This document shows, piece by piece, positions 14,935 to 23,744 of a stretch of DNA of 45,643 bases. Source of the stretch: an uncultured Pelagibacteraceae bacterium (GTDB taxonomy: Bacteria; Pseudomonadota; Alphaproteobacteria; Pelagibacterales; Pelagibacteraceae). Position numbers and translations under genes: made by a program. The notes beneath the pieces were generated by a model that was not told where the DNA came from, ran no database searches, and worked only from the letters and a program-made list of their open reading frames with translations. The stretch lies in contig CACEEW010000002.1 of assembly GCA_902558705.1 (NCBI GenBank), positions 76,547-122,189 of the forward strand, given 5' to 3'. Numbering within the stretch: position 1 is the stretch's first letter; each line of letters begins with the position of its first letter.

Positions 14935-17041
14935 TCAAATTAATGAGCACTTCTTATCAAGTGATTTATCAATTATAAATTTTGAAATTTTTTTTTCATT
15001 AAAAAGTTTGAAATATTTTTCCTTACCTTTTTTTTGCAATTTTAGCTCTTTTTTTATCATTTCTTTTATAGAATTTAATTTTGTTAGCTAAATCATCAAT
15101 ATCGTTATAGGAAACAATTTCATTAGAATTGAAAAAATTATTCATTTCAACTTTTTGATCAATAAAAACCATTAAACCATTACCCATAAGTGAGGCAATT
15201 CGATTACTAGAATAATGTTTTGTTGGATTACCTCTACTTAGGTTTAATGCCATTTTTGAGTTTAACAATGCTTTATAAAAATCATTGCCCCAAACAGGTT
15301 CTTGATTTGCAAAACCATAAAAGTCATATTTAATACCGTTTATTTTCTTTATAAGTTTGTTTAAAAAATTTACTCTATTATCTGTTTTTCCCTCTTTTAA
15401 AATAGCACGATTAACACCATGGCTCATAGCATAAAAAATATCATTATGAGGTTTAAGTTTATAAACATCAAAACACTCAATATTTTTATCAACTGGAGTC
15501 ATAAAAAAATGAATATTTTGGTTATTTTTTTTTGAAAAATTTAAGATAGAAGGATTAGTAGTAATAAATGAATGATCTACTAACGGTAAAAATTTTTTTA
15601 ATTTATTTTTATTATCTAATTTATCAGTTATGTTATTTATAAAAGGATCTTCATTCCATTGAGAAATAATTATGTTTTTATTAAGTTTTTTGAAATCATA
15701 TAAAATATTTTCTGTAATATTATTGGAGTGACCAAACATAACAAGATCGGGGTTATAATTTTTGAACGTATTAATCAAATAAGAGTGAAATTTATCTTTG
15801 ATATTTAATATGTTAAGCCCCTTATTTTGTTTTACATAATCTCTATCACTAATTTCGATCACATCATGACCATTTCTTATAAAACCATTTGTAAATTTCT
15901 TACCCAACGATAAATTATAAATTCTATGATTTAATTTTTGAGCTATATTATAAATATTTAAGATCCTTAATTTATCCCTATTAACATTTATATTTTTGAA
16001 AGGAAATAATGAGTTCCTCATTAAATCTATAACTTCAGAATTTGTTTTGAGATCGTGTTTAATATATTTTTGACTGTTAATCTGGATCTTTTTCCTTAAG
16101 TTTTTATTTATAATCAAATTAATAGTTTCATTTTCAATATTTTTAACATCTAACTTTTTAAGTTTAATTGCATAATCTGTTGTTTCAGGAAGACCTCCTT
16201 GTTTTGAAATAATTGTTGCACAACCCCTTGAAGAAGCTTCCATTGCAGTTCGACCAAAAGGTTCTTCCCATCTTGATGGAATTATAGCTATTTCAGATTT
16301 ACTCAGATAATTTAAAACTTTGCTATGTGATATTTGACCTAAAGATTTATGTCTATTATGAGTAGGAAAATTTTGAAATCTTTTCTCTTCACCTATTGAA
16401 TATGCTTTCCAATCTTTATTTGAATCTAATATTTTAAACATTGCTTTGCAGTACAAATCATAACCTTTTGATTCATTTAATTTTCCTACAAATATAATTT
16501 GTTTGTTCTTTTTTATTTTTTTTTTAAATGGATCAATACTGTGGTAAATAACTTGAGTTTTATTATCAGATAAACTTGGTAATCCTTCAAAAAATTTTTT
16601 TTTAACCCATTTTGTTATAAAAATTATTTTATCAACACTATTTAATAAATATATTCTTTCATCAATAGTTTTAGCTCCTTTCATTGATATAGGATCATTG
16701 TGAAAATATAAAATTATTTTTGAATTAATTTTTTGATAAAATTCTTTAACCATTATTGGCCTGTTATGTAATTCAATAATATCAAAACTCATATTTTCAA
16801 TTCTTTTGATAATTTCATTTGAATATGCTTTTGTAGTGCTACTAAATCTGGAGTTAATATTATCTATTTTAATATTTATATAATTTTTTGTTAAAAAGTT
16901 TTTATTTTTTGTGTTACCAAAAACAAAAGAATTTTTTTTATAGATTGAATCTCTCATGAATTCACTAATCCACAAAGCAACAGCTCCAGCTCCTTCTTTT
17001 GTATAATTTTCTTTATAGGGAAGAATTGATGCAATTTTCAT
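14935..17041 (-). CDS. Two-module glycosyltransferase, interrupted by a poly-A frameshift
   Basis: The intact frame gives 672 residues and stops at 15023, but moving one base at an A8 tract (15028-15035) opens a further 30 or so codons ending at 14935 with a natural family tail (K-G-K-E-K-Y-F-K-L-F-N). Residues 1-350 are a GT4/GT-B transferase: N-terminal G-A-G-A-V-A-L-W-I-S, then F-V-G-K-L-N-E-S-K-G-Y-D near 195, and the nucleotide-sugar-binding P-S-R-W-E-E-P-F-G-R-T-A-M-E-A-S near 258. Residues 365-670 form a second transferase-like module ending in the conserved R-G-N-P-T-K-H-Y-S-S-N-R block. Likely role: synthesis of surface polysaccharide. The frameshift may be assembly error or a slippery switch. 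Confidence 0.85.
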
Positions 17042-17042
17042 T

Positions 17043-17291
17043 TTAATTATTTTCTAATAAGTATTTTCTTTTTTTTCGATCTATTTTTAAATGATATTCA
17101 AATGACATAGCTTGTCTTTTATCATAAAATCTTTTCTTATAGATAATTTTCCATTTATAACCACGAGTTGACTTTGCTCCTTTGCTAGAATTGTGTTTTT
17201 TTAGTCTTAAATGTAAGTTATTTGTATATCCAACGTATGACTTGGTTATTTTATTATTAACGCTTTTAAGCATATAAACATAAAATATCAT
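17043..17291 (-). CDS. GIY-YIG domain protein (UPF0213/YhbQ type)
   Basis: 82 residues, a stand-alone GIY-YIG module. It begins MIFYVYMLKS and has the paired motif as Y-V-Y and Y-V-G-Y-T, followed by N-N-L-x-x-R-L-x-x-H-N near residue 28 and the late E-x-x-L-K segment (F-E-Y-H-L-K). Members are presumed nucleases, but small forms like this have no well-defined role. Its ATG lies 6 bases past the CCA end of tRNA-Glu, and its stop is 1 base before the glycosyltransferase start, so it may be transcribed together with both. Confidence 0.88.
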   Translation of the reverse strand: MIFYVYMLKSVNNKITKSYVGYTNNLHLRLKKHNSSKGAKSTRGYKWKIIYKKRFYDKRQAMSFEYHLKIDRKKRKYLLENN

Positions 17292-17296
17292 AAATA

Positions 17297-17371
17297 TGGC
17301 GGTCCCTAGGGGAATCGAACCCCTCTTTCGAGGATGAAAACCACGTGTCCTAACCGATAGACGAAGGGACC
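17297..17371 (-). tRNA. tRNA-Glu (anticodon UUC)
   Basis: Reverse-strand cloverleaf: acceptor GGTCCCT pairs with AGGGACC, T arm contains GGTTCGATTCC, and the anticodon loop reads TTTTCAT with TTC central. CCA is encoded (17299-17297). It lies downstream of glpX and upstream of a GIY-YIG gene on the same strand. Confidence 0.95.
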
Positions 17372-17424
17372 GAATTTCAGTTTTTTATTGCATAATATCA
17401 GTATAATCAAGCTTTTTAAGTTGA

Positions 17425-18366
17425 TTAAATCTTCTGTTTGATTTTAATAATCTTTTTTAATCCAGCAGATTTATGCGTAATTAATGTTTCTGATGTAAAA
17501 TCGTTATTATCAATATTAATTCCAGATACTAAGTCCCCAGATGTTATTCCTGTCGCACAAAAAATTGTGTCACCAGTTATAATTTCTTTTAAATGGTATT
17601 TTTTTTCTAAATCAATAATTCCCATCTTTTTCGCTCTAGTTTTATCCTCTATTGTATCAAATAAGAAACGACATTGGAAAAAACAATCAAAAGCATCTAA
17701 AGCAGAAGCAGCCAAAACTCCTTCGGGACCTCCCCCAATACCTAAAAATATATCAACATTATATTTTTGATCTGTTACTAATAAAGCACCAGATACATCA
17801 CCGTCTGTAATAAGTTTTAGATTTACTTTGAGCTTTTTAAGCTCATCTATAATTTCTTTGTGTCTAGGTCTATCTAGAACACATGCAGTTAAATTTGAAG
17901 GTTGTTTATCTTTATATTCAGCCAGATTATAAATATTTTTTTTAACTGAGTTGTCCAAGTCGATAATATTTGGATCACTCACGTTAGCTGATATTTTATT
18001 CATATATGTCTCTGGAGCATTTAATAAATTTGATTTTTCAGCAACTGAAATAACTGATAGAGCACCAGGAAGATTGTTAGCAACAAAATTTGTACCTTCT
18101 AAAGGATCAACTGCTATATCGAGTTTAGGTCCTTTTTTAGTACCTAGTTTTTCACCAATAAAAAGCATTGGCGCTTCATCAAGTTCACCTTCACCAATAA
18201 CAACTTCTCCATCCATGTCAATTTTATTTAATTCTGTTCGCATTTTATCAACTGCTGCTTTATCTGCAGCTACTTTATCTTTTTTACCAGCAAAATAGTA
18301 TGAAGCTAAAGCAGCACGATTGGTAATATTTATAAATAAATCTTCAAATTTTTTATCTAATGACAT
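17425..18366 (-). CDS. glpX: Class II fructose-1,6-bisphosphatase
   Basis: 313 residues (family about 320-335). It dephosphorylates fructose-1,6-bisphosphate for gluconeogenesis. Hallmarks are V-I-G-E-G-E-L-D-E-A-P near residue 55, the metal site D-I-A-V-D-P-L-E-G-T-N near 82, D-R-P-R-H near 165, I-T-D-G-D-V near 186 and G-G-G-P-E-G-V near 211. Its start overlaps the stop of the upstream transporter gene (TAATG). In many alphaproteobacteria glpX directly follows hom; here hom is 7 kb away on the other strand and recJ is absent. Confidence 0.96.
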   Translation of the reverse strand: MSLDKKFEDLFINITNRAALASYYFAGKKDKVAADKAAVDKMRTELNKIDMDGEVVIGEGELDEAPMLFIGEKLGTKKGPKLDIAVDPLEGTNFVANNLPGALSVISVAEKSNLLNAPETYMNKISANVSDPNIIDLDNSVKKNIYNLAEYKDKQPSNLTACVLDRPRHKEIIDELKKLKVNLKLITDGDVSGALLVTDQKYNVDIFLGIGGGPEGVLAASALDAFDCFFQCRFLFDTIEDKTRAKKMGIIDLEKKYHLKEIITGDTIFCATGITSGDLVSGINIDNNDFTSETLITHKSAGLKKIIKIKQKI

Positions 18367-19358
18367 TATTTTACTGTTTCAAAAGAACTATTTTTTTCTA
18401 ATTTAGCTTCAAATTCTCTTAATCTTTTCCAAACAGAAATTAATTCAACTATAATTGGCCAACTTCTAACTAGATATTGAAGAGAAGTCTCTACTCTACC
18501 AAAAGCTCTTATAATTTGTTGAACAAATCCTAAAGTAATAGCTCCTGTAACAATTGTAGGAGCTAAAGCCAAATACGGAACAATAACCATTCCTTGTAGA
18601 TAACTCCATTTAACAGCATTAAAATATACATAATGAAAATACATTTTGTAATGGATTTTTCTTACTCCACCATATAAGTCTGTTATTTTTTCTGGTTGAG
18701 CTTTTTCTTTAAAGTCTTCGCCTAAAACTAGTTCTTTTCTATAAGCTGCTTCTTCTTTCTGTATATCGTACTCGATACCGGGTAGTTTTATGCCAACACT
18801 AGCAAGTAAAATTGTTCCACCAAGAGCAGATAAAATCGCAACCCAAACTAGTGCATGTTCAACTTCACCAAACCAAGGGAGTACTGTTATACTTTTGGAT
18901 AAACCCCACAAAATTGGTGTAAAAGCAATCAATGTCATTAAACTTCTTAAAAGCTCAGCACCTAAGCCTTCCATTATTCTTGCAAATTTAAGAGTATCTT
19001 CTTGAACTCTTTGTGATGCTCCCTCAATAGACGAAGCATAATCCCATTTATCATGGTAAAATTCAGCCATTGCTGTTCTCCATCTAAATGTCCAGTGACT
19101 TGTAAAGTAATCACTAAATATGACTACAAGAATATAGACTGCTGCTATTTTGGCAAATGTAAATAGATAAGCTATAAATTCTTTTTCAGTAACTGAGTTA
19201 GGAGTTGTTAAAGCTTTTTGTAAAGTATCATAAAACTCTCCAAACCATTCATTAATTTGCACATCTAATTGAACTTGATACCAAGTAGCACCTAATATTA
19301 GCAGTGTACCACCAATACTCCATAAATACCATTTTTTTTCTGTAAAAAATTTAAACAT
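18366..19358 (-). CDS. SbmA/BacA-like peptide transporter (transmembrane subunit)
   Basis: 330 residues, somewhat shorter than E. coli SbmA (about 406). The N-terminal hydrophobic helix is followed by Q-L-D-V-Q-I-N-E-W-F-G-E-F-Y-D-x-L-Q-K-A-L, then W-T-F-R-W-R-T-A-M-A-E-F-Y near residue 87 and R-V-Q-E-D-T-x-K-F-A near 115, all typical of the SbmA/BacA family of proton-driven importers of peptides and peptide-like antibiotics. No ATP-binding domain is fused and none is adjacent. It is coupled to glpX by a TAATG overlap and lies 4 bases after the NDUFS4-like gene; neither neighbour explains its substrate. Confidence 0.85.
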   Translation of the reverse strand: MFKFFTEKKWYLWSIGGTLLILGATWYQVQLDVQINEWFGEFYDTLQKALTTPNSVTEKEFIAYLFTFAKIAAVYILVVIFSDYFTSHWTFRWRTAMAEFYHDKWDYASSIEGASQRVQEDTLKFARIMEGLGAELLRSLMTLIAFTPILWGLSKSITVLPWFGEVEHALVWVAILSALGGTILLASVGIKLPGIEYDIQKEEAAYRKELVLGEDFKEKAQPEKITDLYGGVRKIHYKMYFHYVYFNAVKWSYLQGMVIVPYLALAPTIVTGAITLGFVQQIIRAFGRVETSLQYLVRSWPIIVELISVWKRLREFEAKLEKNSSFETVK

Positions 19359-19362
19359 ATGA

Positions 19363-19644
19363 TTATTTTAAGAAATTATCTGCATAAGATTTTTTTACAG
19401 TTTTTCTTTTTTTAGGTTCAATTATTTCAAAATCAATTTTTTTTTTCTTAGCATAATTAATTGCTAATTCTTTTGTGGAAAATTCTAATTTAAGTTCTGT
19501 ATAAGTATCATTAGAACTTTCCCACCCCATTAAAGGATTTTTTGTAGGGTCATTAGTCTCAAATTCAATAATCCATTTATCTGTCTTACCAAAACCAGAC
19601 TGCATAGCACTTTTGTTTGGAATATAAATTTTTGCTTTTTTCAT
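19363..19644 (-). CDS. NDUFS4-like accessory subunit of NADH dehydrogenase complex I
   Basis: 93 residues from ATG 19644; an in-frame ATG further upstream would read through tRNA-Pro and is rejected. Nearly the whole chain matches the ETC complex I 18 kDa (NDUFS4) domain: I-Y-x-P-x-K-S-A-M-Q-S-G-F-G-K-T near residue 5, W-x-I-E-F-E near 23, N-P-L-M-G-W-E-S-S-x-D-T near 35 and the final K-S-Y-A-D-N-F. This small subunit is shared by alphaproteobacteria and mitochondria and helps build the NADH-oxidising arm. It begins 4 bases after the tRNA-Pro CCA and is probably transcribed with it. Confidence 0.9.
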   Translation of the reverse strand: MKKAKIYIPNKSAMQSGFGKTDKWIIEFETNDPTKNPLMGWESSNDTYTELKLEFSTKELAINYAKKKKIDFEIIEPKKRKTVKKSYADNFLK

Positions 19645-19648
19645 AAAA

Positions 19649-19725
<77 letters not shown>

Positions 19726-19734
19726 AGTGAGATC

Positions 19735-19762
19735 GTTATATCGATTTTACTTATGTTTTCAA
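19735..19762 (-). promoter_or_regulatory. Candidate promoter of tRNA-Pro and downstream genes
   Basis: Reverse strand TTGAAA (19762-19757), 16-base spacer, TATAAC (19740-19735). The predicted start is only a few bases before the mature tRNA-Pro 5' end at 19725. Transcription may continue through the NDUFS4-like gene, sbmA-like gene, glpX and tRNA-Glu. The rest of the gap to 19945 shows no further gene. Confidence 0.55.
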
Positions 19763-19948
19763 TAGAAAGAAAATTTAAATAGAGGTAATATTGCCATCTG
19801 AAAGAATCTTATACCTGCTATTGCTTGATTTCTCTTTCTTTTTATTAAATTAAAACATTAATAATGTTATTAAGATAAACAGTAATTTTTACAATATACA
19901 CCTTTAAATAAATGTAAATCATAATTGATATTCTTGAAGATTTGCTCT

Positions 19949-19977
19949 TTGTTAAACCAATTTTTTGTTTATATTTA
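19949..19977 (+). promoter_or_regulatory. Candidate promoter of the zinc-ribbon/nhaA/peroxidase run
   Basis: TTGTTA (19949-19954), 17-base spacer, TATTTA (19972-19977), about 38 bases before the ATG at 20015. Both hexamers are imperfect in an AT-rich background, so this is tentative. Confidence 0.35.
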
Positions 19978-20014
19978 GATATAAAGTCTCAATACAATTA
20001 TGGTATAAGAGTTG

Positions 20015-20476
20015 ATGATTATAGAATGTATTAATTGTAGTAAACTATTTGATGTAAATTCTGATCTTATACCAAGTACAGGAAGAACAATTCAATGTGG
20101 ATCGTGTGATCATGTTTGGTTCTTTAATCCTAATAATGTAAATTTAAAACTTAAAGAAGAAATACAACCAAATATTTCTATACCTATTAAAAGTCAAAAA
20201 ATAAAAGATATTAAACCTAAAAAGAAAACTGACAATATAAATAAAACTGAAAAAAAGCAATTTGCAGTAACTAAATATCAAGCTAAATCGAGCTTTAATA
20301 TAACAAAGTTTTTTTCTTATATCTTGGTCTCAATAATATCTTTTGTTGCTCTGATAATCTTAATAGATACCTTTAAGTCTGTTTTATATGTTGTTTTTCC
20401 AGGTTTAGAATTAATGATATTTAGTCTTTTTGAAACCTTGAAAGATATCCAATTATTTATTAAAGACTTAATTTAA
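20015..20476 (+). CDS. Zinc-ribbon (MJ0042-type) single-pass membrane protein
   Basis: 153 residues from ATG 20015 (a TTG one codon earlier is less likely). The N-terminus is a zinc ribbon with C-x-x-C (C-I-N-C) near residue 5 and C-x-x-C (C-G-S-C-D-H-V-W) near 30, the pattern of the MJ0042 finger domain. A basic, disordered lysine-rich middle follows, then a hydrophobic helix near residues 95-115 and a second weaker one. Such proteins are common in alphaproteobacteria but their job is not established. The stop is 1 base before nhaA. Confidence 0.82.
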   Translation: MIIECINCSKLFDVNSDLIPSTGRTIQCGSCDHVWFFNPNNVNLKLKEEIQPNISIPIKSQKIKDIKPKKKTDNINKTEKKQFAVTKYQAKSSFNITKFFSYILVSIISFVALIILIDTFKSVLYVVFPGLELMIFSLFETLKDIQLFIKDLI

Positions 20477-20477
20477 T

Positions 20478-21671
20478 ATGATCAATTATTTATCCAAACC
20501 ATTTAAATGGTTTTTTAAGTTAGAAGCAGCAAGCGGTTTAGTTCTGCTTTTTGCTGCGATCATAGCATTAATTATTAGTAATTCTAATTTATCAGAATTA
20601 TATTTTTCAACTTTAAATAATTATTTATTTATAGGAATTAAAAATTTTGGATTAAAATTATCTGTTATCCATTGGATTAACGATGCCTTAATGGCAATAT
20701 TCTTTTTTTTTGTAACTTTAGAAATCAAAAGAGAATTTTTACAAGGTGAACTTTCAAATATAAAACAAGCCTTACTACCAATTATTGCTGCTGTGGGTGG
20801 AATGTTAGTTCCAGCTTTATTCTATGTTTTTATAAATCTAGGAGATAGTGAAACTTTAAATGGATGGGCTATACCCTCTGCTACTGATATTGCATTTTCA
20901 TTGGGTGTCTTGTCATTATTAGGAAAACGAGTTCCATTGTCGTTAAAAGTTTTTTTAACAGCATTAGCAATCATTGATGATCTTGGAGCAATTTTGATCA
21001 TTGCTATTTTTTATTCGGGGGATTTAAGTATCAAATATTTAAGCTTGATGTTGTTAGCATTCATAATTTTGTTAATCATAAACAAATTTAATATTAAAAA
21101 GTTTTTACCTTATTTAATCGTAGGTATTTTTCTTTGGGATTTTACTCATAATTCGGGAATTCATGCAACGATTGCTGGTGTTTTATTAGCAATGACAATT
21201 CCACATAGAAAAAAAGAAAAAGATTTTTCACTGTTAATAAAAGTCGAACATGCAATCAGCCCTTATGTTGCTTTTGGTATTATGCCATTGTTTGCTTTTG
21301 CTAATGCAGGAGTATCTCTGGAAGGTTTAACTTTTGGATCTTTATTAAATAAAGTACCATTAGGAATTGTACTAGGATTATTTGTAGGTAAACAATTAGG
21401 TGTTTTCTTGTTCTCCTACGTTTCTATAAAAATGAAAATCGCTCAAATGCCTAACGACACAAGCTGGTATAATTTTTATGGTGTAGGTGTGCTAACTGGA
21501 ATTGGTTTTACCATGAGTCTTTTTGTTGGAAATTTAGCTTTTGCTGAAAATTTGCAGTACATGGATGGGGTTAAAATAGGTGTGCTAACTGGGTCATTAT
21601 TATCAACTTTATTTGGATATTTTCTAATATTATTAACTCCTAATAAACCTAAAGTTAAAATTGCTAAATGA
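20478..21671 (+). CDS. nhaA: Na+/H+ antiporter NhaA
   Basis: 397 residues with about 12 helices, matching E. coli NhaA (388). It expels Na+ in exchange for protons across the inner membrane. The ion-binding aspartate pair is in A-I-I-D-D-L-G-A-I near residue 163, and the unwound helix segment A-T-D-I-A-F-S-L-G lies near 135. The late G-I-G-F-T-M-S-L-F block carries the conserved C-terminal helix. It begins 1 base after the zinc-ribbon gene and overlaps the next gene as ATGA. Confidence 0.96.
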   Translation: MINYLSKPFKWFFKLEAASGLVLLFAAIIALIISNSNLSELYFSTLNNYLFIGIKNFGLKLSVIHWINDALMAIFFFFVTLEIKREFLQGELSNIKQALLPIIAAVGGMLVPALFYVFINLGDSETLNGWAIPSATDIAFSLGVLSLLGKRVPLSLKVFLTALAIIDDLGAILIIAIFYSGDLSIKYLSLMLLAFIILLIINKFNIKKFLPYLIVGIFLWDFTHNSGIHATIAGVLLAMTIPHRKKEKDFSLLIKVEHAISPYVAFGIMPLFAFANAGVSLEGLTFGSLLNKVPLGIVLGLFVGKQLGVFLFSYVSIKMKIAQMPNDTSWYNFYGVGVLTGIGFTMSLFVGNLAFAENLQYMDGVKIGVLTGSLLSTLFGYFLILLTPNKPKVKIAK

Positions 21672-22213
21672 AAAAATCCTTTTTAACAGTTATAACAATA
21701 ATAATGTTTTTTTTTAACAATATGGCTAAATCTGATTATGAGAAAATTTTTTATGATTTTAACATCGAAGGCATAAATGGTGAGTTAATTAATTTTAAAG
21801 AATACAAAAATAAGGCTGTTTTAGTGGTGAACACAGCTAGTTATTGTGGTTTTACAAATCAATATGAAGAGCTCCAGAAATTATGGGATAACTATAAGTC
21901 AAAGGGATTAGTTGTTCTTGGTGTACCTTCAAATTCATTTAATCAAGAAAAAAAAAATAACGATGAAGTAAAAGAATTTTGTGAAGTTAATTTCAATATA
22001 AACTTCCCTTTAACAACTATTACTGAGGTTAAAGGAGATAATGCTCATGAAATATTTAAATGGGCAAAAAAAAACTACGGAAAATCTGCTATTCCAAAAT
22101 GGAATTTTCATAAAATTTTAATTAATAAAGAGGGTAAAATAGAAGATACATTTGCATCTTTTACAAAACCAATGTCTAGCAAACTTACTAAAAAAATTGA
22201 GGGAATATTATAA
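21668..22213 (+). CDS. Glutathione peroxidase family protein, exported
   Basis: 181 residues. A basic start with a hydrophobic stretch to about residue 22 (ending M-A-K-S) indicates export to the periplasm. The peroxidase domain has the active Cys in N-T-A-S-Y-C-G-F-T near residue 58, the Gln of the catalytic tetrad in N-S-F-N-Q-E near 97, and K-W-N-F-H-K near 140 with the Trp and Asn. It is a cysteine, not selenocysteine, form that likely uses thioredoxin-like donors. Coupled to nhaA through ATGA; the tail overlaps the convergent MBL gene by 6 bases. Confidence 0.92.
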   Translation: MKKSFLTVITIIMFFFNNMAKSDYEKIFYDFNIEGINGELINFKEYKNKAVLVVNTASYCGFTNQYEELQKLWDNYKSKGLVVLGVPSNSFNQEKKNNDEVKEFCEVNFNINFPLTTITEVKGDNAHEIFKWAKKNYGKSAIPKWNFHKILINKEGKIEDTFASFTKPMSSKLTKKIEGIL

Positions 22214-22978
22214 GCTTATTGTTAATCCATCATGAGCTGGGATTACATTTTTAGGTAAAAGCTTTTTTAAAACTTTGTAGTCTAATACAGGTGATAAATT
22301 TGTTAGAATTGCGTTTTCAGGTTTAAATTTTTTTATCATTGATAAAGAGTTTTCTAAATTAAAATGAGATGGATGAAAATTGTACCACAAACAGTCAATA
22401 ACTAAGTACTTCAAATTTTTAAAATATTGATAGTCCTTGTTATAAATTTTACTTACATCACTTATGTAAGCTAATTTTTTATCCAAGATAAAACAATTTG
22501 ATTTAACCTTGCCATGTTCAACTTCAATAGATCTAATTTTTACTTTTCTATTATTATTTAATGTAGAAAAATTTTTTTTCAATCTATTTAATTTAAGTGT
22601 TGCTGGATATTCTTTTGAATAACTTTTAAATATATAAGAAAAAGTTTTCAACAAATAATTAGAGGTAAACTTATCAGCATAAACATTAATTGGGTTTCTA
22701 CTATTAATAAAAAAAGATCTTAAATCATTAATACCGTGTGTTTGATCACCATGCATATGTGAATAAAGTACTTTATTAATCTTCTTTATTTTATGTCTTA
22801 AAAGCTGCTGTCGTAAATCTGGTGAAGTATCAATTAGAATATTTTCATTTGAAGTCATGAATAATGCAGAACATCTTGTCCTATAATTCTTTTTATTATT
22901 TGGATCACAATTACCAAAAAAGCCATCGGGTCTTGGTACACCCATTGAACTACCACATCCCAAGATTATAAACTTCAT
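22208..22978 (-). CDS. Metallo-beta-lactamase-fold hydrolase (PhnP-like)
   Basis: 256 residues. It begins MKFIILGCGSSMGVPR, and the metal-binding motif is S-H-M-H-G-D-Q-T-H-G near residue 74, with further likely ligands in E-V-E-H-G near 153, I-S-D-V-S near 172 and A-H-D-G-L near 248. This arrangement is that of the PhnP-type phosphodiesterases that lie after tatD in many alphaproteobacteria; the physiological substrate is unknown. It is the last gene of the nine-gene reverse-strand operon. Confidence 0.9.
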   Translation of the reverse strand: MKFIILGCGSSMGVPRPDGFFGNCDPNNKKNYRTRCSALFMTSNENILIDTSPDLRQQLLRHKIKKINKVLYSHMHGDQTHGINDLRSFFINSRNPINVYADKFTSNYLLKTFSYIFKSYSKEYPATLKLNRLKKNFSTLNNNRKVKIRSIEVEHGKVKSNCFILDKKLAYISDVSKIYNKDYQYFKNLKYLVIDCLWYNFHPSHFNLENSLSMIKKFKPENAILTNLSPVLDYKVLKKLLPKNVIPAHDGLTISL

Positions 22979-22985
22979 AAATTAA

Positions 22986-23744
22986 TTAGCTAAATAGCTT
23001 ATTAAAGTTATTAGTTGTTATTTCTACAAGTTGAGATTTAGTTATTTCTTTTAATTCTGCTAACTTCTGAGCAGTATAATCTATAAAAGAAGGCTCATTT
23101 TTTTTACCTCTATTTGGAACTGGAGTTAAAAAAGGACTATCTGTCTCTATTAAAATTTTTTCTAATGGTAGAAATTTGAACGTTTCTTGTAATTCCAATG
23201 AATTTTTAAATGTTATGATACCACTCGCTGAAAAAAAAGCATTTAAATCAAGTAATTTTTCAGCAAATCTTTTTGAACCCGTAAAACAATGCATTAAAAT
23301 TTTAAGATCTTTATCTTTATAATCATTTAATATATTGAATGTTTCCTCTTCAGCATTTCTCGAATGAATAATTAAAGGTGCATTAGTTTCAATTGAAGCT
23401 TGGATATGTTCATTGAAACTTTTAATTTGTTTATCTTTATCACTATTATTGTAATAAAAATCTAATCCTGTCTCACCTATCCCAATGATTTTAGGATTGT
23501 CATTAAAATTTTTTACAATATTATCTGAACTTATAATTTCATCATTAGTTTCATGAGGGTGAATACCTATTGTACCATAAATCATTTCGTCTTTGTCTAT
23601 AATACTTTTGATTCTAGAAAAACTTTCTAAAGAAGTAGAAATGGTTAGTAGTTTTTTAATACCAACATCCTTTGATCGTTTAATAACATTGGGTAAATCG
23701 CTTAAAAGCGGTTCATGATCTAAATGACAATGTGAATCAATCAT
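22986..23744 (-). CDS. tatD: TatD-family metal-dependent hydrolase
   Basis: 252 residues. Metal ligands are visible in D-S-H-C-H-L-D at residues 3-9, G-E-T-G-L-D near 92, I-H-S-R near 126, M-H-C-F-T-G near 151 and E-T-D-S-P near 199. TatD proteins act as DNases on nicked or damaged DNA and on aminoacyl compounds. The gene overlaps metG by 8 bases, the usual metG-tatD pairing. Confidence 0.95.
   Translation of the reverse strand: MIDSHCHLDHEPLLSDLPNVIKRSKDVGIKKLLTISTSLESFSRIKSIIDKDEMIYGTIGIHPHETNDEIISSDNIVKNFNDNPKIIGIGETGLDFYYNNSDKDKQIKSFNEHIQASIETNAPLIIHSRNAEEETFNILNDYKDKDLKILMHCFTGSKRFAEKLLDLNAFFSASGIITFKNSLELQETFKFLPLEKILIETDSPFLTPVPNRGKKNEPSFIDYTAQKLAELKEITKSQLVEITTNNFNKLFS

Noticed and set aside
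13322-17371. Prophage or integrative element with attachment repeats at tRNA-Glu
   Set aside because: No phage structural genes and no second copy of the tRNA-Glu 3' end were seen near the integrase.
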